NCBI GenBank assembly: GCA_031551635.1
Contig: JAVBNH010000012.1
Coordinates: 1-24,390, forward strand
Origin: JAVBNH01 sp031551635
GTDB taxonomy: Bacteria; Bacillota; Clostridia; Oscillospirales; Acutalibacteraceae
Direction: 5' to 3'
Length of the DNA stretch: 24,390 bases
Part shown: in pieces, positions 1 through 7,219 of the stretch
Numbering within the stretch: position 1 is the first letter of the stretch
Layout: each line of letters starts with the position of its first letter
Notes under the pieces: model-generated
Database searches by the model: none
What the model saw: only the letters and a program-made list of their open reading frames with translations
What the model was told of the DNA's origin: nothing
Translations under genes and position numbers: made by a program

Positions 1-6
1 GCCCCC

Positions 7-103
7 TCTCCAACTCCTCACTAAGAGCAGGCGGCACCTCCGCCGCCTGTCCTGCACCCCTTCCTCGCTCATTTTCTTCTAAACCTACGCCGGATGCCTG
101 CTG
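7..103 (+). repeat. RHS cassette boundary repeat, copy A
   Basis: First of three related non-coding segments that each precede a truncated RHS core. It begins CTCCAAC.CCTCACT and contains an inverted repeat, CAGGCGG (28-34) and CCGCCTG (43-49), around an 8-base loop. It then runs through a C/T-rich stretch into the RHS core codons TYAG..LL. A TAA stop at 80-82 closes the RHS frame upstream, so the core is not continuous with any longer Rhs gene to the left. Copies B and C are at about 1690-1777 and 3254-3339. The identity between copies is read directly; a role in recombination is inference. Confidence 0.7.
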
Positions 104-1144
104 ATGTCGCAGGACGACGGCACCAACCGTTTAGATTTCGTTTACGACGCCAGCGGAACAATGATAGGATTCAAGCTAAACGGCACTACGAATTACTACT
201 ACTTGCGTAATCTGCAGGGCGATGTTATCGGAATCTATGACAGTGACGGCGAGATAGTCTGCCGCTATACCTATAACACATGGGGATATATGCAGAATAT
301 TTTAGACGAAAACGGAGACAGCAACTACGACCCGACACATATAGCAAACATAAACCCCATCCGCTACCGCGGCTATTACTTCGATCGCGAATCTGATTTC
401 TATTACCTCCAGTCCCGCTACTACTCCCCAGAGATTTGCCGCTTCATCAGCGCGGACGCCCTATTCGTTGCCGGCGACCCCATTACCGGAGCGAATATGT
501 ATGCCTACTGCGGGAATAACCCGGTGATGCATGTGGATCCGACAGGATATGCAATAAGTGATTATGGACCTATGGGGCAAGCAATAGTAATTCTTGGGTT
601 GCTTAATTATGCACTCAAAGCTATTACAACTAAAATACCATCAATAGTGGCAAATGCGATTAGTATAACATTAACTAGTTTTAGTGAAATATCCGAAGGA
701 TTATGGAGTTTTGATTTTACTTTTAAATTAAAAGAAAAATGGTATCTCATAGAAGAATTACATCTTAGTTTCTTTATGGGAACAGCAGAAGCATGGCGTA
801 ATGTTCTTGTAGATTTAGTAAATAGGGATTCTATTTTATCGATATTTGGTTCTGCCATAATCGGTGGTGCTCTTGGAAAACTTGCTGAATGGCTAACTGC
901 AAGTAGAGAACCATACTCTTTTATTCTAGGAGCTTTATTTGCTTCAGTTCAAGGAGGAATTGATACTGTAATTCAATTCATCAGCGATTTTGCAACAAAA
1001 AGTTTGGGTATAATCGAAGGTGCATTAGCATATGATCCGAATGCTATTTTTGGATACATGTTTGGCTCTACTATTAGAATGCTCTTCGGCAACATCTCAA
1101 AATATTCATGGTTTGATAGTACTATATGGCCAATAATATTGTAA
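104..1144 (+). CDS. Orphan RHS core with hydrophobic C-terminal toxin tip (cassette A)
   Basis: 346 residues. Residues 1-148 are the C-terminal part of an RHS-repeat core, ending in AYCGNNPVMHVDPTG, the standard junction where polymorphic toxin tips are attached. Typical Rhs/YD-repeat proteins run well over 1000 residues, so the secretion and shell-forming parts are missing. Residues 149-346 are an unrecognised variable tip, AT-rich compared with the GC-rich core. It has several hydrophobic stretches (about 155-190, 245-265 and 272-300), which suggests a membrane-active toxin, though that is inference. No good ribosome binding site precedes the ATG, and a stop codon lies 22 bases upstream in frame. 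The segment is therefore probably a silent or displaced tip rather than an independently expressed protein. The next gene, 38 bases on, is its likely immunity gene. Confidence 0.7.
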   Translation: MSQDDGTNRLDFVYDASGTMIGFKLNGTTNYYYLRNLQGDVIGIYDSDGEIVCRYTYNTWGYMQNILDENGDSNYDPTHIANINPIRYRGYYFDRESDFYYLQSRYYSPEICRFISADALFVAGDPITGANMYAYCGNNPVMHVDPTGYAISDYGPMGQAIVILGLLNYALKAITTKIPSIVANAISITLTSFSEISEGLWSFDFTFKLKEKWYLIEELHLSFFMGTAEAWRNVLVDLVNRDSILSIFGSAIIGGALGKLAEWLTASREPYSFILGALFASVQGGIDTVIQFISDFATKSLGIIEGALAYDPNAIFGYMFGSTIRMLFGNISKYSWFDSTIWPIIL

Positions 1145-1182
1145 TTCTAAATATTAACACTTTATAGAGAGGAGTAGTATTT

Positions 1183-1653
1183 ATGAGAATAAGACAGCCT
1201 TATAGACATATGGTCATTGAATTTGTATGTGCTTTAGTCTGTTTAATAATAATTGTAGTTGCATGCAAAAAAATATATAACACTTATTTAATAAACATTG
1301 GCTTCCTTTTCTCTCTTCGCCTATTACAGTTTTTATTAACTCTGCTTTATTTTGGCTTTCTTTTTTTTGTGTTTTGTACTTTATTTGTTTTTAATTATAT
1401 TTATATAGGCGATACAGAGATTAAGCTATACTTCATTTTGCATGGGAAACTAAATGATTTTGGAAAAAAAATTAAAATAGAAAATATTGTTTCAATAACC
1501 AAGGCAAGTGAAAAAAGTGCTGGTTTTCTTCATAAAAAGTTTTCTTATTTAATAAATACTAAGGTTGAGTCATTTCAAGTTACAATTAAAAGTGCGGAAA
1601 AGTTATGTAAATTAATAGACACTAGAAAGATGGAGAACGATACTTTATCTTAA
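1183..1653 (+). CDS. Two-helix membrane protein, candidate immunity protein for cassette A
   Basis: 156 residues with a clear ribosome binding site (AGAGGAG) before the ATG. Two strongly hydrophobic helices (about residues 10-28 and 47-73) are followed by a soluble part of about 80 residues. The latter (IENIVSITKASEK..., then a VTIKSAEKLCKLID helix) resembles the strand-rich, helix-ended layout of bacterial PH-like domains; that resemblance is a weak guess. I do not recognise a named family. Its position directly after an RHS tip, small size and AT-rich composition match immunity genes of polymorphic toxins. A membrane location would suit a toxin that acts on the membrane. It ends in DTLS, close to the STIS ending of the next candidate immunity protein. 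Confidence 0.6.
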   Translation: MRIRQPYRHMVIEFVCALVCLIIIVVACKKIYNTYLINIGFLFSLRLLQFLLTLLYFGFLFFVFCTLFVFNYIYIGDTEIKLYFILHGKLNDFGKKIKIENIVSITKASEKSAGFLHKKFSYLINTKVESFQVTIKSAEKLCKLIDTRKMENDTLS

Positions 1654-1689
1654 CGGATAATGAGAACTAATTTTTCATCCTTTCCTTTT

Positions 1690-1777
1690 CCGCAACAACT
1701 CACTCATGGCAGGCGCCACCTCCGCCGCCTGCTCTGCGCCCCTTTCCTAACTTTTCACCTACGCCGGAAATCTGCTG
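1690..1777 (+). repeat. RHS cassette boundary repeat, copy B
   Basis: Second copy of the boundary repeat, starting about 35 bases after the stop of the candidate immunity gene of cassette A. The hairpin arms are CAGGCGC (1710-1716, one mismatch) and CCGCCTG (1725-1731). The C/T-rich spacer to the RHS core is about 26 bases, against about 34 in copy A and 22 in copy C. An in-frame TAA at 1748-1750 closes the RHS frame upstream. Confidence 0.7.
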
Positions 1778-2695
1778 ATGTCCCAGGACGATGGCACAAA
1801 CCGACTGGACTGGTCATATTCGGCGGGCGGGAAGCTGATAGGCTTCAAGCTCAACAGCACTGACTGCTACTATTATCTCTACAACCTTCAGGGAGATGTA
1901 ACCGGAATCTACAACGCTGACGGTGTTATTGTCGCGAAGTATTACTATGACGGATGGGGCAATACCACCGAAATGGACGGCAGCGGCGCAACCAACATTT
2001 CTGATGACCACATAGCAAACCTGAACCCAATCCGCTATCGCAGCTACTACTACGACAGCGAAATATTGATGTACTACCTCCAGTCCCGCTACTATATGCC
2101 CGCTCTCTACCGCTTCATCAGCGCGGATGCCCTCTTTATCGCCGGCGACCCCATTACCGGCGCGAATATGTATGCCTACTGCGGGAATAACCCGGTGATG
2201 TACTTTGACCCGAGCGGAATGAATATGGCATATGTTCTTGCTGGTGTTGCACTGGGTAGCAGTGCTTTTATTGGACTTGCTCTTTTCGCATTAGTAGGTT
2301 TTGTATTATTACCAATGGTTACTGTTGGACAGGTGTATGTTCCATTTAATGAAATGCTTGATGCAGTTGTTAATGGATTAGGCGGACTAGCAAATGCGCT
2401 TGTTTTTGGCAAGGTGTTAGTTGATTCATTTGAATTATCTGCTATTAATGCAGTAAAAGATGCAATAATTAATTTTGCTAAAAAAACCGGAAAAGAAAAA
2501 GCGAGCGATGTTCCCGGTTGGGCTAGGCACTATCCTGTTGACCCAAACTCATCTGCAGATGATAATGCACGAAGAATGCTTGATGATAAGTATGGAAAAG
2601 GAAATTGGCCAAAAGGACCAGGGTCAGAATACAGTAAAATAAAAAAATGGTTGTCTCGTTCAAAGGATTTACTAGCCTTGCCTGATGATGATTAA
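1778..2695 (+). CDS. Orphan RHS core with GPGSEYSKIKKW-type toxin tip (cassette B)
   Basis: 305 residues. Residues 1-147 are RHS core ending AYCGNNPVMYFDPSG, nearly identical at the DNA level to cassette C over the first part. The tip starts with a hydrophobic segment (about 150-187), typical of the helper region before a toxin domain. It ends in a compact conserved block at 242-292 (ASDVPGWAR..., then YGKGNWPKGPGSEYSKIKKW). I recognise this block as a recurrent C-terminus of clostridial Rhs and other polymorphic toxins with no settled activity that I can name. The N-terminal RHS body is missing and no convincing ribosome binding site precedes the ATG, so independent translation is doubtful. 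The likely partner is the gene 26 bases downstream. Confidence 0.7.
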   Translation: MSQDDGTNRLDWSYSAGGKLIGFKLNSTDCYYYLYNLQGDVTGIYNADGVIVAKYYYDGWGNTTEMDGSGATNISDDHIANLNPIRYRSYYYDSEILMYYLQSRYYMPALYRFISADALFIAGDPITGANMYAYCGNNPVMYFDPSGMNMAYVLAGVALGSSAFIGLALFALVGFVLLPMVTVGQVYVPFNEMLDAVVNGLGGLANALVFGKVLVDSFELSAINAVKDAIINFAKKTGKEKASDVPGWARHYPVDPNSSADDNARRMLDDKYGKGNWPKGPGSEYSKIKKWLSRSKDLLALPDDD

Positions 2696-2721
2696 TTTTA
2701 TATATTTAGAGATGAATAATT

Positions 2722-3231
2722 ATGAACACATATGTAGTTGAAATAATAATAAATGAAATAAGAAAATATCTGCTATGGTACAGTAATGAAAACGATGGAT
2801 TTTTTTGTTCAAATGATAATATTCTATACTTTAATAATAACGCTGATTGTTTAGATTATGCCAAAATGAAAGGGATGACTATAGAAAAAGAATATACCGT
2901 TTATGACTTAAATTTAATAAAAGACTGGATAATAACACCAAACAAAGATATTGATTGCAATTATTTTCTTGAGATTTGGAATCTCTTCAATGATATAAGC
3001 TTTTCATTAAATGTAGATTTTATTGGAAATTATCATTCTACAAACAGCGTATATGATAAATTATTTTTTGGTTGCAATCTACCTTCTATAAGTTATACAA
3101 GTAAAGATTATATTCCTCGTTGGACTTACGATGAGATAGAAATGATAAAAAATGTTTTTTTGAATGGTTTAAACATAATAATTGAAAGTATAAAAAAACA
3201 TGAAAGATCCAGAGACAGCACTATATCTTAG
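2722..3231 (+). CDS. Soluble candidate immunity protein for cassette B
   Basis: 169 residues, AT-rich, with no signal peptide and no membrane segment, so probably cytoplasmic. The second half (FLEIWNLFNDISFSL, YDKLFFGCNLPSI, RWTYDEIEMIKNVFLNGL) has the look of immunity proteins found next to Rhs and WapA toxins. In those the pattern KLFWGNNLP.. followed by W..EE....I..V...G is familiar, but I cannot name the Pfam family with certainty. The ribosome binding site is weak (TTAGAGATGAATAATT before ATG). A cytoplasmic immunity protein implies a toxin active inside the cell. Its last bases, ACTATATCTTAGCG, closely match the end of the preceding candidate immunity gene. Confidence 0.6.
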   Translation: MNTYVVEIIINEIRKYLLWYSNENDGFFCSNDNILYFNNNADCLDYAKMKGMTIEKEYTVYDLNLIKDWIITPNKDIDCNYFLEIWNLFNDISFSLNVDFIGNYHSTNSVYDKLFFGCNLPSISYTSKDYIPRWTYDEIEMIKNVFLNGLNIIIESIKKHERSRDSTIS

Positions 3232-3253
3232 CGCGTAAAGGGAAATAACCCTC

Positions 3254-3339
3254 CACTCCAACACCTCACTCAAGGCAGGCGGCACCTCCGCCGCCTGTCT
3301 TGGTCTCCTTTCCTCCACACCTACGCCGGAAGCCTGCTG
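3254..3339 (+). repeat. RHS cassette boundary repeat, copy C
   Basis: Third boundary repeat, 22 bases after the stop of the candidate immunity gene of cassette B. The hairpin arms CAGGCGG (3276-3282) and CCGCCTG (3291-3297) match copy A exactly. Here the RHS frame stays open back to 3232, but there is no ATG, GTG or TTG start in it before the core. Confidence 0.7.
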
Positions 3340-4344
3340 ATGTCTCAAGACGACGGCACAAACCGACTGGACTGGTCATATTCGGCGGGCGGGAAGCTGA
3401 TAGGCTTCAAGCTCAACGGTACTGACTGCTACTATTATCTCTACAACCTTCAGGGGGATGTGACAGGTATTTACGATGCAGATGGTGAAATTGTTGCCAA
3501 ATATGTTTATGACGCGTGGGGAAATACCACCGAAATGGACGGCAGCGGCAACTCAGTCTACGACGAAAACCATGTTGCCCGCCTCAACCCCATACGCTAC
3601 CGCAGCTACTACTACGACAGCGAAATATTGATGTACTACCTCCAGTCCCGCTACTACGCCCCGGAGATTTGCCGATTCATCAATGCCGATGCGCTGTTTG
3701 TCGCGGGTTCAGCTCTAACAGGTTCCAACATGTTCGCATATTGCGGGAATAATCCGGTGATGTATTGTGACCCAGCAGGGCTTGAATCAGAATTAAATGA
3801 CTTCAGTAAAGCAATTGCGCAAGCTATTAAAACTGTTTGCATGGTCTCTATTCTATATATGTTAGATTTTGTTAATTGGGCTGCAGTAAAAACATATCAA
3901 GAACTTGAAAAAGTTTTTAATAGCATTGATTTCGCAGCTCAGAGAACCTATGTGAAAATTAATAATTTTCTGATGATTAACACTTTGGATCCTAATGTAC
4001 GACCTTTAGCCAGAGATTTTTTGGCAAAAGCTAACGATGCAGGATATTTACTAATTATTACGTGGGCACGCCGAACCCAAGCTCAACAGGATGAGTTAGG
4101 ACCTGTGAAAAACTCTACTAATAATCACACAGCTGGCAGAGCTTTTGATGTTGCGTTTTGGGATCCGGATTATGGCTATGTTATGCCGTACAGTGACCCA
4201 ATGTATTTCCATTATAACATTGCAAAATACGATGAAAATGATCCTCGCTGGAGCAAAATTGGAGACATTGGAAAGAGCGTTGGCTTTAGCTGGGGAGGCG
4301 ATTGGGGTGGCAATGATAAGGATCCCCCACATTTTTATTGGTAG
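3340..4344 (+). CDS. Orphan RHS core with M15-type peptidoglycan peptidase tip (cassette C)
   Basis: 334 residues. Residues 1-147 are RHS core ending AYCGNNPVMYCDPAG. The tip holds a peptidase of the M15 group (VanY / L-Ala-D-Glu endolysin type) at about 205-334. The expected zinc-site pattern is visible: H263 and D270 in NHTAGRAFDV, and D328 and H331 in the C-terminal DPPHF. Their spacing equals that in phage endolysins such as Ply500 (H-x6-D and D-x2-H). The domain would cut peptide cross-bridges or stem peptides of peptidoglycan, so the toxin would act outside the membrane. Upstream RHS sequence is missing and no good ribosome binding site is seen. The gene 14 bases downstream encodes a lipoprotein, a plausible immunity partner. 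Confidence 0.75.
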   Translation: MSQDDGTNRLDWSYSAGGKLIGFKLNGTDCYYYLYNLQGDVTGIYDADGEIVAKYVYDAWGNTTEMDGSGNSVYDENHVARLNPIRYRSYYYDSEILMYYLQSRYYAPEICRFINADALFVAGSALTGSNMFAYCGNNPVMYCDPAGLESELNDFSKAIAQAIKTVCMVSILYMLDFVNWAAVKTYQELEKVFNSIDFAAQRTYVKINNFLMINTLDPNVRPLARDFLAKANDAGYLLIITWARRTQAQQDELGPVKNSTNNHTAGRAFDVAFWDPDYGYVMPYSDPMYFHYNIAKYDENDPRWSKIGDIGKSVGFSWGGDWGGNDKDPPHFYW

Positions 4345-4358
4345 GAGCTGATTAATAT

Positions 4359-5627
4359 ATGAAAAAAATTACTACACTATTGTTGGCATTATTTTTATTG
4401 TCTTCTTGTACGACTCCGATTAATGTTAATGAAGCAACTACCACCCAACCTGTTTTTATGTCGACTGAAAATATAGTAACAGGTTATACAGAGGTAATTC
4501 CGCTAATTTACGATGACGCACGACCGTTTTCTGATGGCTTAGCCGCGATATGTATCGACGACAAATGGGGCTTCATAGATAAAAACGGTAAAGAAGTTAT
4601 TCCATGTAAATATGAATGGGTAGATTCGTTTGTTGATGGTATATGTTTAGTGGGGGTGCGTGAAAATTCTGTAAAGGTAAATAGATTCGGATATATAGAT
4701 AAAACAGGCAGAGAAATCTATCCTTTTATAAATGAATATGTATTCTCACCGCCTCCTGGTGACAGGTGTTTAAAAAATCTTATCTGCGATGGTATGCTAA
4801 AAATATACACAGACGGGAAATGGGGTTTTGCTGATTATTCGGGAACCGAAATTATTCCTCCCTTATATGACAAGGCACTCTCATTTTCGGATGGCATGGC
4901 GGCTGTATATACAATGGGAAAATGGTCTTATATCGATAAAACAGGAGAAGTCGTTTTGACTGTTAATTACGATAATGTAGAATCCTTTTACGAGGGATTA
5001 GCAGCGGTGTGCGTCAATGACAAATGGGGATATATTGATAAAAATGGGACAGAGATAATCCCCTGCATCTATGAATATGCGGACAAATTTGAAAACGATA
5101 TAGCTGGTGTTTCAAAAAACGGCGAAGCTACTTATTCGGATGGGTTTATTAATAAATCCGGTGAGTTTATATTTGAACCGCAATATAATTTAATGGTAAC
5201 ATTCGATAATCAATATTTTGCCCGCTTTTCAGAAGGTTTAGTGGCAGTTGAGAACGCTGATGGCAAATTCGGCTTTATTGACACCAAGGGACGACTGACA
5301 ATAGATTTTCTATATGATTCTGTGTCAGCGTTTTCTGAAGGAATGGCGGGGGTGCGCAAAGGAGGTCTTGAAGACGGAGCATGGGGTTTTGTTGATAAAA
5401 ACGGCGAAGAAATTATTCCTTGTGTATACAGTCATATAAACTCGTTTCAAGAAGGCGTAACAGCATTCTCTTTAGGTGGAAACATAAATTCAAAGTATAT
5501 TTTACTCAATAAAAACGGAGAAAGAATTGTACCGCCTATATATAGCTATATTTCGGATGTTTCAGAAGGTATGGCGGTAGTGCAGAGTGAATACGAAGGT
5601 AAAATGGGATTCATCAAATTGCTATAG
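4359..5627 (+). CDS. WG-repeat lipoprotein, possible immunity protein for the M15 tip
   Basis: 422 residues. The N-terminus is a lipoprotein signal (MKKITTLLLALFLLSSC, lipobox LSSC, lipidated C17), placing the protein on the outer face of the membrane. The rest is about ten WG repeats (WG_beta_rep family) of about 40 residues, with cores such as KWGFIDKNGKEVIPC, KWGYIDKNGTEIIPC and AWGFVDKNGEEIIPC, separated by F.EGMA-type links. WG repeats form beta-rich scaffolds, probably for binding, with no known enzyme activity. The start has a TAGGAG ribosome binding site, 14 bases after the stop of the M15 tip. An extracytoplasmic binding protein beside a wall-targeting toxin could be its immunity factor; that is inference. 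WG-repeat lipoproteins also occur alone in Clostridia, so it may be unrelated. Confidence 0.75.
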   Translation: MKKITTLLLALFLLSSCTTPINVNEATTTQPVFMSTENIVTGYTEVIPLIYDDARPFSDGLAAICIDDKWGFIDKNGKEVIPCKYEWVDSFVDGICLVGVRENSVKVNRFGYIDKTGREIYPFINEYVFSPPPGDRCLKNLICDGMLKIYTDGKWGFADYSGTEIIPPLYDKALSFSDGMAAVYTMGKWSYIDKTGEVVLTVNYDNVESFYEGLAAVCVNDKWGYIDKNGTEIIPCIYEYADKFENDIAGVSKNGEATYSDGFINKSGEFIFEPQYNLMVTFDNQYFARFSEGLVAVENADGKFGFIDTKGRLTIDFLYDSVSAFSEGMAGVRKGGLEDGAWGFVDKNGEEIIPCVYSHINSFQEGVTAFSLGGNINSKYILLNKNGERIVPPIYSYISDVSEGMAVVQSEYEGKMGFIKLL

Positions 5628-5646
5628 AAAAAGACAGGGGACGGTA

Positions 5647-5808
5647 CGAAACCACTGATAAAGTGAGAAAAAAGGTTTTAACTAAAACTATTTTCATCAA
5701 CTTATACAAGAAATTATTGTTGTAACTGATAAAAAAGCTGGTTTTTTGTATAATATGACGATTATAATTTAGCGATATTGTTATTGCTTGACTTTTTCAG
5801 TGGTTTCG
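5647..5808. repeat. Inverted repeat around the end of the DUF4417 gene
   Basis: CGAAACCACTGA at 5647-5658 is repeated as its exact reverse complement at 5797-5808. Extending the match gives 17 of 18 bases. The right arm lies in the last codons of the minus-strand DUF4417 gene and the left arm in non-coding DNA after the lipoprotein gene. The left arm is preceded by GACAGGGGACGGTAC, which resembles the palindromic ends of REP-associated (RAYT/IS200-like) transposon sequences; that resemblance is from memory. Confidence 0.6.
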
Positions 5809-6406
5809 AACGGTTCATTGTAACATAAAATAACATCTGGGTCAATTATACGGAGCATTTCGTTATAACCTTTGAGAAAGAACTCTTTTTGAGCACTGTG
5901 GTTATTATGTTCGCTGACCATATAAGTTGAGACAGCTACAGCGCTGTCTTTAGCAATTCCGTCAAAGCAATAATCAAAAGTGGCTTCATTACCCCAATTA
6001 ACTGTAGGCACAACTTTAATTCCATTATCCGCCAAATACGCTCCAACCCAGCGGTTGCGGAAGGTATTATGTAAACGTAACAGCGGATGCATTTCTAATA
6101 CATGCTGAAGTCAGGTGTTAAAACAGCTCTGTATTTTTGCAACGCGGCAATTCTTCTTTCGGGGTGCGCCCAAATATCTTCAAATTTGTAATCATACAAA
6201 AAGAAATGAACCATTCTGTTTATATGATTGTCCTTATCGTCTTTAACGCGATCATATCCTATAAACCGTAAATCTGTCAAATCTTTTTCGGTTAAAATGC
6301 ACTTTGGAATATCCGGTAAAGTCCAGTCATTATTTCCGATATATTGTCCGCGCAAAAACATTGGGTCGGTACGATAATTGTAATTTTCAATAGTTATAAT
6401 CAACAC
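5781..6406 (-). pseudogene. DUF4417 protein gene split by a one-base frameshift
   Basis: Two adjoining minus-strand frames, 6406-6095 and 6092-5781, together make one DUF4417-like protein of about 206 residues. The first ends LTPDFSMY and the second begins MHPLLRLHNTFRNRW; in the family these two stretches are continuous. At the junction the minus strand reads TAT TAG AA ATG. Adding one T (TAT TTA GAA ATG) restores an unbroken reading DFSMYLEMHPLL, so a single-base deletion or a sequencing error explains the split. The start is either GTG at 6406 or, better spaced from AAGGAAG, TTG at 6403. DUF4417 proteins occur in Firmicutes and their phages and have no established function. The gene converges on the lipoprotein gene and diverges from luxS. 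Confidence 0.75.
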
Positions 6407-6548
6407 TTCCTTTCGTCATTTTAATTTATAACAAAAAGAACAGTGTTTGTACTGCAATCTTTATTTAAGAATTATAATATTTCATTAATTATTTTAATCA
6501 TAAGGAAAAATGTCATCTTAACCTTATTAAAACATCTAACTCCTTGTA

Positions 6549-6575
6549 TTGACATTTGTATTTAATTGGTATAAA
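6549..6575 (+). promoter_or_regulatory. Promoter of luxS
   Basis: A perfect -35 TTGACA (6549-6554) and a TG-extended -10 TATAAA (6570-6575) are separated by 15 bases, somewhat short. They lie 30 bases before the luxS ATG. The ribosome binding site AAGGGG is at 6593-6598. Confidence 0.65.
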
Positions 6576-6604
6576 CTTTTATTAAAAGATATAAGGGGTT
6601 CTGT

Positions 6605-7057
6605 ATGAAGAGAATTGCCAGCTTTGAGGTTGACCACACGAAAATCGGGCGGGGTATGTTTATCTCGCGCGTTGACGGCGACATCGTCACCTACGATATC
6701 CGCACCCGCAGACCGAATATTGAGAGCGTCATGGACAATGACGCCATTCACACCATAGAGCATCTTTTTGCGACCTTTGTACGTAATTCACAGCACGGCG
6801 GTGATATTATCTATTTCGGTCCCATGGGCTGCCGGACAGGTTTTTATTTTCTCACAAGAAATATGAGCCATACCGACGCGATACAGCTTACACGGGATGC
6901 AATGGATTTTATCAAAGGCTATGAAGGGGACATTCCCGGCGTGAGCGAGGTTGAATGCGGTAATTACAAGGAGCATTCACTTGAAAAAGCAAAGGCTGAA
7001 GCGGAGCTGTTTCTGCCGGTTATACTTATGTGGAAAGTAGAAGATTTGAATTATTAA
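6605..7057 (+). CDS. luxS: S-ribosylhomocysteine lyase LuxS
   Basis: 150 residues, close to the usual 150-160. LuxS cleaves S-ribosylhomocysteine to homocysteine and DPD, the precursor of autoinducer-2, in the activated methyl cycle. The metal site is visible as H49 and H53 in HTIEHLFATFVRN together with C118 in ECGNY. The catalytic E52 and the conserved C76 in GPMGCRTGFY are also present. The gene stands alone with its own promoter and is not next to pfs/mtnN or methionine genes here. Both ATG and AAGGGG ribosome binding site are well placed. Identity is secure; whether AI-2 acts as a signal in this organism cannot be told from sequence. Confidence 0.97.
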   Translation: MKRIASFEVDHTKIGRGMFISRVDGDIVTYDIRTRRPNIESVMDNDAIHTIEHLFATFVRNSQHGGDIIYFGPMGCRTGFYFLTRNMSHTDAIQLTRDAMDFIKGYEGDIPGVSEVECGNYKEHSLEKAKAEAELFLPVILMWKVEDLNY

Positions 7058-7090
7058 GCAGGTTAATCATTTTTTCAATGTAATAACCAT

Positions 7091-7119
7091 TTATAATCCT
7101 GATTAAATTATGCTATAAT
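7091..7119 (+). promoter_or_regulatory. Candidate promoter of the rhamnosidase gene
   Basis: An extended -10 element, TGC-TATAAT (7111-7119), lies about 100 bases before the rhamnosidase start. The -35 region 17 bases upstream (TTATAA) is poor, as is usual for extended -10 promoters. No operator is evident. Confidence 0.45.
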
Positions 7120-7219
7120 TATGGTATCAATATGTAATTATTTTACAATACTAAAGTAAAAAAGTCAATAGCTCTGAAATATTAAGCTTTGTTATATAAA
7201 AAGAAAGTAGTTGTTTCTT

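Noticed and set aside
1660..1863. 67-codon frame starting between cassettes A and B
   Set aside because: It runs across the boundary repeat into the RHS core in the wrong frame and has no ribosome binding site. A similar LT.GRRHLRRL reading in copy C follows simply from the repeat.
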